Source: Bradyrhizobium sp. URHD0069 (GTDB lineage: Bacteria > Pseudomonadota > Alphaproteobacteria > Rhizobiales > Xanthobacteraceae). Taken from it: a stretch of DNA of 36,606 nt. The first letter of the stretch is position 1. The number at the start of each line of letters is the position of its first letter. Of this stretch, positions 1 through 7,830 are shown piece after piece. A model generated the notes under the pieces. That model was not told where the DNA came from. It ran no database searches and saw nothing but the letters and a program-made list of their open reading frames with translations. The stretch covers positions 1 through 36,606 of the forward strand of contig NZ_JNIJ01000053.1 of assembly GCF_000701345.1 (NCBI RefSeq). The letters are read 5' to 3'. Made by a program: the position numbers and the translations under genes.

Positions 1-301
1 TGCCGCGCGCATCGTTGCGATCGGTCTTGTTGATCTGCGCCTGCAACACCGCCCGCATGTGCCGCGTCTCGACACAGATCGCTGGCAAACCTGCTTCGGC
101 CAACGCGCTGAAAAGCCATTGCGATAGCGGCCCGGCTTCCAGTCCGATCCGCCTGAAGCGGTAGATGGGGTTCCGCAGAACCTGCAGCAGAGCTTCAGGC
201 TCGCTCGCCACCTTCACTTCCCGCACGATCCTGCCCGTGTCATCCACAATGCAGACGCTGGTCTGCTTGACCGATACGTCTAATCCAGCAAAATGGTCCA
301 T
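1..301 (-). CDS. IS110-family transposase, N-terminal part (cut by window edge)
   Basis: Reading the minus strand from an ATG at 301 gives an open frame of 100 codons that continues past the left edge. It starts MDHFAGLDVSVKQTSVC and contains LEAGPLSQWL and NKTDRNDARG, the Asp, Glu and Asp landmarks of the RuvC-like DEDD catalytic domain of IS110 transposases. These enzymes move their element by a site-specific, Holliday-junction-like reaction and usually have no terminal inverted repeats. An AAGGAG ribosome binding site sits about 8 bases before the ATG. The C-terminal transposase domain lies outside the window, so whether the copy is intact is unknown. It is clearly different in sequence from the second IS110 copy at 729-1190, so the two are not a recent duplication. 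Confidence 0.9.
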   Translation of the reverse strand, partial: MDHFAGLDVSVKQTSVCIVDDTGRIVREVKVASEPEALLQVLRNPIYRFRRIGLEAGPLSQWLFSALAEAGLPAICVETRHMRAVLQAQINKTDRNDARG

Positions 302-728
302 GCTGCGCTTCTCCTTCTGATGCTTGAGGCCGTAGCCACGGACCTCGTTTCACCATCAGCCTGAAGCGCAGCACCAAAAATCTTCAGCTATCCACAAGCT
401 GGGCCGGCCGATTACCCCATCTTTGGTGCGCAATCCGGACTCAAGTCGGACATCGCCCGGGGTCCGAAAAGTGCCGATTGTGTTCTCTAATGGGTCAAGG
501 GCAACAGCTCGGTTCTGAGGGCGACGTCGTCGGGTGCCTGCGTTCTCTGCGTTCTCATGCGGCACTTGATGGGGTCAGCTGGGTGCGGAGCGGCTTGGTT
601 GCAATCGCAGTCGGTTGACCGATCAACCGCATGCTACAGAATCAGCGCCATCATCCGTTCCCTCCCTCGGGCGTCGCTCCCGCTCGGGAGCTCGTTTTCG
701 GCCTCCTGGCTGGCGCAGCGTTAATTCG
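302..728. other. Intergenic stretch between two IS110 copies, no supported gene
   Basis: No reading frame here resembles a protein. At 422-477 there is a 56-base segment that matches 35171-35226 at 44 of 56 positions. At 676-691 there is a perfect 7-base inverted repeat, GCTCCCG-CT-CGGGAGC, followed by a short T-rich run. The stretch is probably mobile-element debris and flanking repeat sequence. Confidence 0.5.
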
Positions 729-1190
729 CTACACACCAAATACCACCGCGAGGCCCCGGATCTGGTTCTCCAGCGTAACGCGCTGGCCGACCAGCTTCTT
801 GCGGGCGATGATCAATGAGCGAATGGCGTGTGCCGGGAGCGACTTCACGTGCACGGGCTTGAAGAAACCGGTGCGGGCGAGATGTGCCAGGCCGCGCGCA
901 TCGTTGCGGTCGGTTTTGTGGGTCGCAAACGACTTCAGCGCCTGACGGGCCTGCCGGCTCTCCATACAGATCACCGGCACACCGCATCCGGTCAGGCCGT
1001 GATGGAGCATCGGGGCCATACGGCCGGTTTCGAACACGACCCGTCGACAGGCCGGCGCTCCGGCCAGCGCGGTTTTGATGTCGGCGGGCGTAGACGGTAC
1101 CTTTATCTCGTGAATGACCGCGCCGTCTCGGTCCACGACGCACACGTGCGTCTCTTCCATCGACACATCAAGTCCAGCGAAATAGTCCAT
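729..1190 (-). pseudogene. IS110-family transposase, truncated N-terminal domain only
   Basis: The frame from an ATG at 1190 encodes 153 residues beginning MDYFAGLDVSMEETHVC, with FETGRMAP near residue 55 and THKTDRNDARG near residue 90, so the DEDD-domain landmarks are present. An AGGAG ribosome binding site precedes the ATG. IS110 transposases are usually about 320 to 400 residues, with a C-terminal transposase_20 domain carrying a catalytic serine. That half is missing: after GLAVVFGV the frame stops at 729 and the sequence beyond does not continue the family. It is a 3'-deleted, presumably inactive copy, in the same orientation as the partial copy at 1-301 but of a different lineage. Confidence 0.88.
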
Positions 1191-1254
1191 GGTCGGTCTC
1201 CTCTTCCAATGACGGAGCCGATCCTATCGGTCTCCGGAGAAGAGCTGCCGTCCA

Positions 1255-1374
1255 TTACCCGATGTTGCAAAAGTCGAAAATCGAAGAACCCTGAATTTTT
1301 CGCGAAAGTTTCTTTTTTGACTTCCTTGCCGATGCGCCGCTCCGCAGCGCCGCTACGAAGGTTCGTGGTTGATT
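1255..1374. repeat. Probable insertion-element flank or dispersed-repeat fragment
   Basis: This AT-richer stretch carries TGTTGCAAAAGTCG at 1263-1276, which recurs exactly at 36030-36043 in front of the IS1182-family transposase at the other end of the window. It is followed by an A/T-rich run and then a GC-rich tail. I recall similar text as a recurrent intergenic element in bradyrhizobial genomes, but only the 14-base identity is shown here. Confidence 0.4.
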
Positions 1375-1755
1375 TTAGTTAAGGCGATGTGGTCCCTCAT
1401 ATCGCCGCGCGCGAAATGCATCAGCGGTGCTGCCGGAATTGGTGACATTGGCAAAGCCCGTGTCGGCGTAAATTCGGTTACTTGCGCTCATGATGGCGGC
1501 GCCAGCGTTGTTGGTCACCATCGCGTTGGTGGCGGCGTAAATGCCATAGAGGAAGGTGCCGGTGATGCTGCCGGAATGGGTGACATTGGCAAAGCCGTAA
1601 TGCTGCCGGAATTGGTTGTATGGCAGAACCCGTGGTCGCATAAATTCCGGACTGGCCACCGGAGATGCTGGCGCCGGTGTTGTTGGTCATGGTCGCGCTC
1701 GTTCCAACAAGAATGCCGTATAAGGTGCTGCCGGTAATGCTGCCGCCCCCAAGCG
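1375..1755 (-). pseudogene. Frameshifted remnant of an autotransporter-type repeat passenger
   Basis: Minus-strand frames give repeated units such as NSGSITGTFLYGIYAATN, AMVTNNAGAAI and ATMTNNTGASISGGQSGIY. These are typical of the long beta-helical passenger of large alphaproteobacterial autotransporter proteins. The upstream units (about 1755 to 1625) and downstream units (about 1625 to 1375) lie in different frames, so at least one frameshift falls near 1600-1625. A stop follows HRLN at 1375. There is no signal peptide, no start codon with a ribosome site and no C-terminal beta-barrel. It is a decayed internal fragment of a much larger gene. Confidence 0.7.
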
Positions 1756-2098
1756 GGAATATCTTGAGCAGGATTCCCGGAGTTTTTCCAATCTGAGGTT
1801 GGCATTTCACGCCCGTTCCAGGACAATCCTCTGCAACTGTACCTCGTGGGCAACAACCTGCGCTGACGGCATCACCCGTCGATGTGCTGTGGAAGCGCAG
1901 TAAACATGGCTTGCGACCACCGAGAATGAACTTTTTGCGTGGATTGCGCGGCCGTCGGGATTGTCTTACGCGGAGCGACGAGTGATCCGACGGCAAAAAT
2001 CGGTTCCCGAACGTGGCTGTGGACGCACCGCGCAATTCTCCCGAATTTCGAGCGATGTCTCCGTATGTCCTGTAGCGTCAAGATTCAAAAGGACTACC

Positions 2099-2866
2099 AT
2101 GCCAACAATCCAAAAGCCGCAACTCGACCATACATCTTTTCCCTGGCAGGACCAGTCGGACCGGTTCCACATGGAGTTGGAGGCGCAAAGGGCGCAAATT
2201 TTAGAACGATCTGGCTTCAACAGAGAGTTTGGCAATTCAGGTGACGTCCCCAGCATCAATGCGGAAAGGGAAGGCGCCGCATTCATTCTTGAGCTGAGCG
2301 GCATCCTTTCGCAGGCCGCGGCCATCAAGATGGACGCGGGCTACAAGCCGGCCAATAAGGTCATCGCGACGCTGAAATCGATCAAGAAGGATCCGTCGCT
2401 CATTCTCACGGGAGGTGTCGAACCAGAGGCGCTGGCCATGGTGGCATCGAACTACCAGCGCGGCGACGAGAAGCCGGGGACGTATTGGTTTGAGGTCGAC
2501 AGATCTGACGACGTGCCATTTCCGGCTCCGCAGCGGGTTAGCAAAGCAGCTTCAGTCGCCCTCGACAAATTGTCCGCCCGTCGCGGTCAACCCAACAATA
2601 TCATGCTGGATTTTCTCGAAGACAAACTATTAGCGTGTTATCTGCGCTTTAACCTGAGCGCGCGGCGACGCTCTGTTGCGGCTGATGGCGATGGGTCCCA
2701 AGCGGAAGCTGGACCATTTCTCGAGTTTTTGTCTTCAGTCATTGCCCCGCTGAATCGTTTCCTCATCCAACTGCCAGCATGCTACGGCGCCAAAGTTGTA
2801 TCGGCACCGGAACTGGCACGCCGTGCGCTACGCCACCGCGGAAAATCTCGCATCGGACGGGTCTAG
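2099..2866 (+). CDS. Hypothetical protein, 255 aa
   Basis: I do not recognise this protein. The chosen ATG at 2099 has an AAGGA ribosome site five bases upstream; a longer frame reaches back to 1961 but that extension is Arg-rich and unconvincing. The product begins MPTIQKPQLDHTSFPW, has no signal peptide or clear membrane segment, and looks mostly helical and soluble. A conserved-looking middle runs from about residue 55 (AAFILELSGILSQAAAIKMD) to 165. The C-terminus is basic, ending RRALRHRGKSRIGRV. It lies between an autotransporter remnant and two further unknown genes, in a strip with insertion sequences, which suggests accessory DNA. No function is proposed. Confidence 0.6.
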   Translation: MPTIQKPQLDHTSFPWQDQSDRFHMELEAQRAQILERSGFNREFGNSGDVPSINAEREGAAFILELSGILSQAAAIKMDAGYKPANKVIATLKSIKKDPSLILTGGVEPEALAMVASNYQRGDEKPGTYWFEVDRSDDVPFPAPQRVSKAASVALDKLSARRGQPNNIMLDFLEDKLLACYLRFNLSARRRSVAADGDGSQAEAGPFLEFLSSVIAPLNRFLIQLPACYGAKVVSAPELARRALRHRGKSRIGRV

Positions 2867-3013
2867 AAAGTTGACTTAGGGCTTTTCCGCATATCACCCA
2901 ATTCCCCCCATAACTGATGGCACGACGGGGACCTGCGTCTGGCTCCAGATGGTGACGATGCGCACCGCATCGCGCGACGTAAGTCGCGGAAACCGAACCA
3001 ATGGAGACCGCAG

Positions 3014-3649
3014 GTGAAAAAAAACCTCGACCCCCGCCGCGACATGGAGATTCCCAAGGACATTGCACCGTTCGTAGCCAAATGTCCGCCCCTGCTGCCG
3101 GGCGAATCGGACATGCAGTATTACGCGTTGTTCGACATGTTGATGGAAGAAATCCGTCCCGATACCACGACGGAGTGGTTGGCGTTGGCCGATATCGCCG
3201 GACTGTGTTGGGACGTCCAGCGTTATCGGGTTTGGAAGGGCTCCATCCTCAACATCTATCGCCGCTCCGCGCTGGAGACGGCACTGCGCGATACGCACCG
3301 CTCCCGCGCCCAAGGCTTCGGGTGCGACGCGCCGGCATTCTTCGGCATCGCGAGGAAGGAGGCCGAGGAATGGCGGACGGATCCGGAGAAGCGCCAGGTT
3401 CTGGACGCGCGCCTCGCGGAGCATGGTTATGATGAAGTAGCCCTCAATGCCGGGGCATTGTTGGAAGCAATGGAGCCGCTCTCGAAAATCGAGCGGTTTC
3501 TGTCCTCCGCCCGCGGTCAGCTCAATGCAATGCTGAAGGAGGTCTATGTGCGCAGGGCGTTCGCGGAACGCGCGCGCCAGGCGCTCGAGAAGCGCCTCCA
3601 GCCTGCGGTGTCGGCCACCGAGCTGAAGCAGATCGAGAAGAATCACTAA
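3014..3649 (+). CDS. Hypothetical protein, 211 aa, first gene of a two-gene unit
   Basis: I do not recognise a named family. A GTG at 3014 has GGAG seven bases upstream; an internal ATG at 3044 (MEIPKDIAPF) is an alternative start. The protein is soluble, charged and probably helical. A middle segment (EWLALADIAGLCWDVQRYRVWKGS is its core, near residues 54-77) is followed by a basic C-terminal helix rich in Arg, Glu and Ala that could form a coiled coil. The next gene starts nine bases after this stop, on the same strand, so the two are probably co-transcribed. I recall similar pairs in rhizobial genomes, but this was not checked. Confidence 0.65.
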   Translation: MKKNLDPRRDMEIPKDIAPFVAKCPPLLPGESDMQYYALFDMLMEEIRPDTTTEWLALADIAGLCWDVQRYRVWKGSILNIYRRSALETALRDTHRSRAQGFGCDAPAFFGIARKEAEEWRTDPEKRQVLDARLAEHGYDEVALNAGALLEAMEPLSKIERFLSSARGQLNAMLKEVYVRRAFAERARQALEKRLQPAVSATELKQIEKNH

Positions 3650-3658
3650 GCGGGTACC

Positions 3659-4075
3659 ATGACCTCCACCCGCAAGCTCGAATCCAACAAGCGCAATGCC
3701 TCCCGGAGCACCGGTCCACGGACCCCGGGAGGCAAGTTACGTTCACGAACCAATGCTCGCCGGCACGGTCTTGCGACCCCTGTTGAACACGATTGTGAAG
3801 CAAGAGGCAGGATTGAGTATTTAACCGCAATTCTGGCTGAAGGCAGCCATGATTGCGAGCGCATAGAGCAGTCGCGCATCCTCGCCGCATGTCATCTCGA
3901 CCTGCACCGGATCCGATCAGCCCGTTACGAGGTATTCCTGACAATCGATAATCTGGAAAATGCGAGCTGCAACGATCTTGAGACCGCGATGCGCGCAATG
4001 GATAAAATCAACCGGTACGAAAGGAGGGCATTGTCAAAGCGCAGGCGGGCATTTCGCAAATCGGAGGCCTGCTAA
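3659..4075 (+). CDS. Hypothetical protein with STGPRTPGGK...NARRHGL motif, 138 aa
   Basis: The N-terminus, residues about 9-37, contains NKRNASRSTGP, then RTPGGK, then NARRHGL. This motif is widespread in unnamed bacterial proteins, usually at the N-terminus, and is frequent in accessory DNA; its function is not established. The rest of the protein is short, charged and helical, with an Arg-rich C-terminus (KRRRAFRKSEAC). No membrane segment or signal peptide is visible. It follows the 211-residue gene by nine bases and is likely co-expressed with it. Nucleic-acid binding would fit the basic composition, but that is a guess. Confidence 0.7.
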   Translation: MTSTRKLESNKRNASRSTGPRTPGGKLRSRTNARRHGLATPVEHDCEARGRIEYLTAILAEGSHDCERIEQSRILAACHLDLHRIRSARYEVFLTIDNLENASCNDLETAMRAMDKINRYERRALSKRRRAFRKSEAC

Positions 4076-4441
4076 GTAACCGAAACAACCGCTGCCGGCA
4101 AAGGTTGGCGATTTCGTAATATCCTGCGCCGGCTTGTGGCTCAACCTTTACGTATTTCTTCGCGACTAGCCATTCCAGAAGACGGTGATTTGGACAACCT
4201 AAGAGAAGTACAAGGTGGTAATAACACATATGATTGTATGGGACAGCCAGCGACCTGGCGCTCAATTTGGCAGAACGAACCCAAACTCCAGAATTCGGCA
4301 GAACGAACCCAATCAGTCTTGTGACGCAACCCCGAAGCGCGTCTTGCGGCAAGACCCTCGACGCGAATACAATTTTGGATGAGGTGCCGTCGGCTACCTC
4401 TCGGTTCATCTGCTTCGCAACGGAAGGGTCAGCGATCTCCC
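4076..4441. other. Intergenic stretch with short tandem repeat
   Basis: No supported gene. The main structure is the pair of 16-base repeats at 4269-4312, listed separately. A minus-strand frame through 4130-4240 (LVAKKYVKVEPQ) looks faintly protein-like but has no start site or family resemblance that I can name. Confidence 0.5.
4269..4312. repeat. Two tandem copies of a 16-base repeat, 28-base period
   Basis: GGCAGAACGAACCCAA occurs exactly at 4269-4284 and again at 4297-4312. The 28-base period is not a multiple of three, so translation changes phase between copies and gives fragments like WQNEPK, LAERTQ and FGRTNP. I recall strings of this kind (NEPN / ERTQ / RTNP) in many bradyrhizobial hypothetical proteins, which argues for a dispersed DNA repeat and not for a gene. 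Confidence 0.6.
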
Positions 4442-5410
4442 ATGAAGGATTTTGCCGGAAAGATCGCTGTCATTACCGGAGGCGGTACGGGCATGGGCCG
4501 CGAACTCGCGCGCCAGCTGGTCGCCGAGGGTTGCAATGTCGCGATGTGCGACGTCTCCGCGGACGCGATGGCCGAGACAAAACGGCTTTGCGAGGTGGAA
4601 AAGCTGCCGCAAGGCCTGCGCGTCACCACGCATATCGCCGACGTCTCCATCGAGGACCAGCTAAAGCGCTTCCGCGACGAGATCATCGAGCAGCAGGCAA
4701 CCGACAGGATCCATCTGTTGTTCAACAACGCCGGTATCGGCGGCGGCGGCAGTATTTTCACCAACACCCGTGAGCAGTGGGAAAGGACGTTTAACATTTG
4801 CTGGGGTGGGGTTTACCTGGGCGTGCGCACCTTCCTGCCGATGCTGGTGAAGGCCGACGAGGGCCACATCGTCAATACCTCCAGCGTCAACGGGTTCTGG
4901 GCCTCCGTCGGGCTTGGCGTATCGCACACCGCCTATAGCGCCGCCAAATTCGCCGTGAAGGGCTTTACCGAAGCGCTGATCAACGATCTCCGGCTCAACG
5001 CCCCGCACATTAAATGCTCCGTCGTGATGCCGGGCCATATCGGCACCTCGATCGTTTCCAATTCCCGCAAGGTGCAGAACGGCACTGATTCTGAGCGTCT
5101 GGGCGAGAATGAAATCGCGCAGACCCGCGTTCGCCTGACCGCAGCCGGCATCGATGCATCAAAAATGTCGGACGAGGACGTTCAGGCGGCCGCCGCCGAA
5201 CGCGCCCGCAGCTTTCGGGAGGAGGCGCCGACCACGGCCGCCCAGGCCGCCAAGATCATTCTCGATGGCGTCAAGGCCGGGCGCTGGCGCATTCTGGTCG
5301 GCGATGACGCGCAGCGCCTCGACGAGCGGGTGCGGCAAACGCCGGAGCGTGCGTACGATGCTGAGTTTTACCAGAGCTTTGCCGCCGAGGTTGGCTGGCG
5401 GATGGGATAA
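4442..5410 (+). CDS. SDR-family NAD(P)-dependent oxidoreductase, 322 aa
   Basis: This is a classical short-chain dehydrogenase/reductase, which transfers hydride between NAD(P)H and a carbonyl or alcohol substrate in the cytoplasm. The cofactor motif TGGGTGMG is at residues 12-19, NNAG at 95-98, the catalytic Ser in NTSS near 147-148, and YSAAK at 165-169, so the active site is complete. The C-terminal 100 residues are longer than in minimal SDRs (about 250 residues) and form a helical extension, as in several SDRs of unknown substrate in this group. The ATG at 4442 is preferred because the Rossmann fold begins immediately after it; an upstream frame to 4379 carries no family sequence. The substrate cannot be read from sequence. 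No obvious operon partner. Confidence 0.9.
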   Translation: MKDFAGKIAVITGGGTGMGRELARQLVAEGCNVAMCDVSADAMAETKRLCEVEKLPQGLRVTTHIADVSIEDQLKRFRDEIIEQQATDRIHLLFNNAGIGGGGSIFTNTREQWERTFNICWGGVYLGVRTFLPMLVKADEGHIVNTSSVNGFWASVGLGVSHTAYSAAKFAVKGFTEALINDLRLNAPHIKCSVVMPGHIGTSIVSNSRKVQNGTDSERLGENEIAQTRVRLTAAGIDASKMSDEDVQAAAAERARSFREEAPTTAAQAAKIILDGVKAGRWRILVGDDAQRLDERVRQTPERAYDAEFYQSFAAEVGWRMG

Positions 5411-5416
5411 ACGGAT

Positions 5417-5491
5417 GTCATTCGGGCACGCGAAGCGAACCCCGGAATCTCGACATTCCGGGTTCGCATCTTCGATGCGCCCCGGAATGAC
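5417..5491. repeat. Compound palindromic intergenic element
   Basis: The outer arms are GTCATTCGGG (5417-5426) and CCCGGAATGAC (5481-5491), complementary except for one extra base. Inside lie a second pair, CGAACCCCGGAAT (5436-5448) and ATTCCGGGTTCG (5455-5466), and a small CGCATC-TTC-GATGCG hairpin. The arrangement resembles REP-type repeats that end in CCGGAATGACG and could also act as a transcription terminator for the SDR gene just upstream. Confidence 0.65.
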
Positions 5492-5528
5492 GGATGCGTC
5501 TGGATGCCGGCCGCGTGACTGCCTCACA

Positions 5529-5731
5529 TCACGCCGCGCGTACGCTGTGCAAAAATTTATCGACTTCACCCTTGAGGTGAACGCTCACCTCCGAAAGCGC
5601 CTGCGCCCATTTTCAGCATTTGACCGGTCGTCGTTCCGGTTTCGCTGGCTCCCTTGGCGACATGTTTGATATTGTCGGCAACATCGAGGGTGCCGCTGGC
5701 GGCGGCCCGGACGCCTTCCGCCTTTATTTAA
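5529..5731 (-). pseudogene. C-terminal remnant of a methyl-accepting chemotaxis protein
   Basis: The minus strand reads AEGVRAAASGTLDVADNIKHVAKGASETGTTTGQMLKMGA and then, after a one-base shift near 5595-5605, AQALSEVSVHLKGEVDKFLHSVRAA followed by a stop at 5529-5531. This is the usual end of an alphaproteobacterial chemoreceptor: the last signalling helix (ADNI..VAKGASETG) and the Leu-x-x-Glu-Val-x-x-Phe-Leu tail. An in-frame stop lies just upstream, near 5735. Only about 65 codons survive, so this is a gene fossil. Confidence 0.75.
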
Positions 5732-5777
5732 GATCCGCTTGACAGATATTGATCACGCCCCGGATGACGCGTCTCAC

Positions 5778-6719
5778 TCATCCATGCACCACCGTCTTCG
5801 CGATCATGCAATGGATGCCCTTGGAGCCGTTCACGGTCTGGGTCACGCGCAGGTCCGCGGCGAGACTACAGAGCGTGTAGGCATCCTCGCGCGACAAATT
5901 GCGCTTTTCGCCGAGCAGCACGATCATGTCGCGCAGCGCCCGCACCACGCACTGATCGAGGTCCGGATCCATCGCCATCGTCATGTAGTGCGTGGGCGTT
6001 TCAGCGCGGGGATAATCGAGCCGCAAATCCTTGCGCAGCGTCAGCCTAAAACGACCCTGCAGCGCGGTCTCGATCGCGGTGACGCAGACCTCGCCGTCGC
6101 CCTGGACACCGTGACCGTCGCCGCAGGAAAACAGCGCTCCCGGTACAAACACCGGCAGATAAAGTTTGGCGCCGGGGATCAGCTCCTTGTTGTCGAGATT
6201 GCCGCCCATCGCGCGCGGGATCAGCGAGGTGATGCGGCCCCAAGCCTGCGGCGGCGCTACGCCCATCACGCCGAAGAACGGCTTAAGCGGCAGATCGAGT
6301 CCCCAGGGGAGCCGGCCCACCATCCGCTGCTGATCGAGCGGAATATTCATCAGCCGTGTTTCATGGAAATCGTCGGGCAGGGTGCCGGCCAACGGACGAA
6401 TCAGGTTGTAGCCCCAATCCTGCCTCAGCCTGACATCGAGGATTTCGACCTCCAGCACGTCGCCGGGTTCGGCACCTTGCACGGCAATCGGACCGGTCAG
6501 GATATGGCCCGGCAGCATCCGTTCGTTTTTCGCATGAACGTCGGCGAGTTCGGGCGGGACGTGAAACCTGTTCCTGTCCGGCACCACGTCGGGGCCGCCA
6601 GTGATGGTGTCGATCGTCACTTCATCGCCGCTGGCGATGGTGAGCACAGGCTTCAGCTTCGCTTCAAAAAAACCCCAGTGGCAGGTCTCGGGGCTGGAAT
6701 GCAGATGATGATGGGTCAT
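5778..6719 (-). CDS. Acetamidase/formamidase family protein, 313 aa
   Basis: The product belongs to the FmdA/AmdA family, cytoplasmic amidases that hydrolyse formamide or acetamide to ammonia and the acid. Diagnostic stretches are TGGPDVVPDRNRFHVP, LPGHILTGPIAVQGAEPGD near residue 68, LPWGLDLPLKPFFGVMGVAPP near 140, MGGNLDNKEL near 172, and FSCGDGHGVQGDGEVCVTAIET near 200, the last being the strongest family signature. The length matches the family (about 300-310). The ATG at 6719 is followed by MTHHHLHSS. It stands alone, transcribed opposite to its neighbours. The amide it acts on is not evident; there is no amide transporter or nitrogen-regulation gene beside it. Confidence 0.9.
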   Translation of the reverse strand: MTHHHLHSSPETCHWGFFEAKLKPVLTIASGDEVTIDTITGGPDVVPDRNRFHVPPELADVHAKNERMLPGHILTGPIAVQGAEPGDVLEVEILDVRLRQDWGYNLIRPLAGTLPDDFHETRLMNIPLDQQRMVGRLPWGLDLPLKPFFGVMGVAPPQAWGRITSLIPRAMGGNLDNKELIPGAKLYLPVFVPGALFSCGDGHGVQGDGEVCVTAIETALQGRFRLTLRKDLRLDYPRAETPTHYMTMAMDPDLDQCVVRALRDMIVLLGEKRNLSREDAYTLCSLAADLRVTQTVNGSKGIHCMIAKTVVHG

Positions 6720-6731
6720 GAAGGGCTTTCT

Positions 6732-6900
6732 TGTCGGCTTAGTGGTTACTCTACTCGTCGTTGCCGGGCATAGTAGTCCGCGTTGCGCAGACTACGTAGA
6801 CTTGTCTGCGTTCCTGGCAATTTCGCCTTCGAATTGCGCTCTTGTGAAGATGGATGGATACGTGGATCAAGTCCGCGTATGACACTGGAATATGAGGTTC
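6732..6900. repeat. Repeat-like intergenic sequence
   Basis: The gap between divergent genes contains phrases such as TCGTTGCCGGGCATAG near 6759 and GATCAAGTCCGCGTATGAC near 6866 that I associate with bradyrhizobial REP-like intergenic repeats. No gene is seen. Promoters for both flanking genes must lie here but are not resolved. Confidence 0.35.
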
Positions 6901-6931
6901 GGCGCAACATCCATCCGAAAGAGAATCCGCA

Positions 6932-7738
6932 TTGTTCTTCGTACTCTCCAAGACCCTCGGCATCATGCTGTTGCCGACCAACTTCCTGATCGGAATCGGT
7001 GTGCTCGGCGCGATCCTGCTGGCCACGCGATTCGCTTCGCTTGGTCGCAAGCTCCTGATCGCTTCCGTGGCGTTGCTCGCGATATGCGGGTTCTCTCCGC
7101 TGGGAAACCTGCTGCTCTCTCCGCTGGAGTCGCGCTTTCCGTCGTGGGATGCCGCGCGGGGCGCGCCCGATGGCATTGTCATCCTCGGCGGATCGATCGA
7201 CCCGGACCTGTCAGCCGTGCACCACGTAACGGTGTTCCACGGTTCGGTCGATCGCATCATTGCCGGCGCCGCGCTGGCCCATCGCTATCCCAAAGCACGC
7301 ATCGTCTTTTCCGGCGGAAGTGCCAATCTGGTTGCGGACGACGCGGCGAAAGAAGCCGATTACGCCATAACGGTCTTCGAAGCTCTCGGCGTCTCCAAAG
7401 CGCGCTTGATCATGGAACGGCTCTCGCGCAACACCCAGGAAAATGCCGAATTTTCGAAGGCAATCGCCGCGCCGAAAAGTGGCGAGCGGTGGCTGCTGGT
7501 GACCTCGGCCTATCATATGCCGCGGTCGGTTGGGCTTTTCCGCAAGGCCGGTTTTGCCGTCGAGCCGTATCCGGTCGATTGGCGCACGGGCAGGGGCGCT
7601 GATCTTCTGACGTTTGCAAACCTGGCGGTTGACGGGCTGGAACGGACGGACGCAGCCGTGCGCGAATGGATGGGCCTTGCGGCCTACCGGGCCAGCGGCA
7701 AGATCGATGAGTTGCTGCCGGCGCCGGCACGGAACTAG
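6932..7738 (+). CDS. YdcF family (DUF218) membrane-anchored protein, 268 aa
   Basis: The protein has two N-terminal membrane helices (about residues 3-30 and 38-55) followed by a DUF218 domain. Family landmarks are GIVILGGSIDP, RIIAGAALAHRYPKARIVFSGGSAN, EADYAITVFEALGV, RNTQENA and LLVTSAYHMPRSVGLFRKAG. YdcF/ElyC-type proteins are inner-membrane proteins linked to envelope polysaccharide or carrier-lipid metabolism; the biochemical reaction is not settled. The start is a TTG at 6932 with GAGA seven bases upstream. An ATG at 6965 would remove part of the first helix, so the TTG is preferred. It may serve envelope biogenesis together with the polysaccharide locus 3 kb downstream, but that is inference. 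Confidence 0.87.
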   Translation: MFFVLSKTLGIMLLPTNFLIGIGVLGAILLATRFASLGRKLLIASVALLAICGFSPLGNLLLSPLESRFPSWDAARGAPDGIVILGGSIDPDLSAVHHVTVFHGSVDRIIAGAALAHRYPKARIVFSGGSANLVADDAAKEADYAITVFEALGVSKARLIMERLSRNTQENAEFSKAIAAPKSGERWLLVTSAYHMPRSVGLFRKAGFAVEPYPVDWRTGRGADLLTFANLAVDGLERTDAAVREWMGLAAYRASGKIDELLPAPARN

Positions 7739-7830
7739 AAGCGCCGGTCGCAACCGGCGAACAATCCGGCTAGGATGACACCTCAGACGACGTGCAGTGG
7801 TCGGCCTGTCGTTTAAGGGAGTGTCAATTC

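Noticed and set aside
4008..4409. Minus-strand frame with LVAKKYVKVEPQ
   Set aside because: No ribosome site, overlaps the 138-residue gene and the tandem repeat, and matches no family that I can name.
5739..6773. 344-codon open frame on the plus strand
   Set aside because: It lies antisense to the acetamidase/formamidase family gene, which has strong family motifs; the plus-strand translation is His/Arg-rich with no family pattern.
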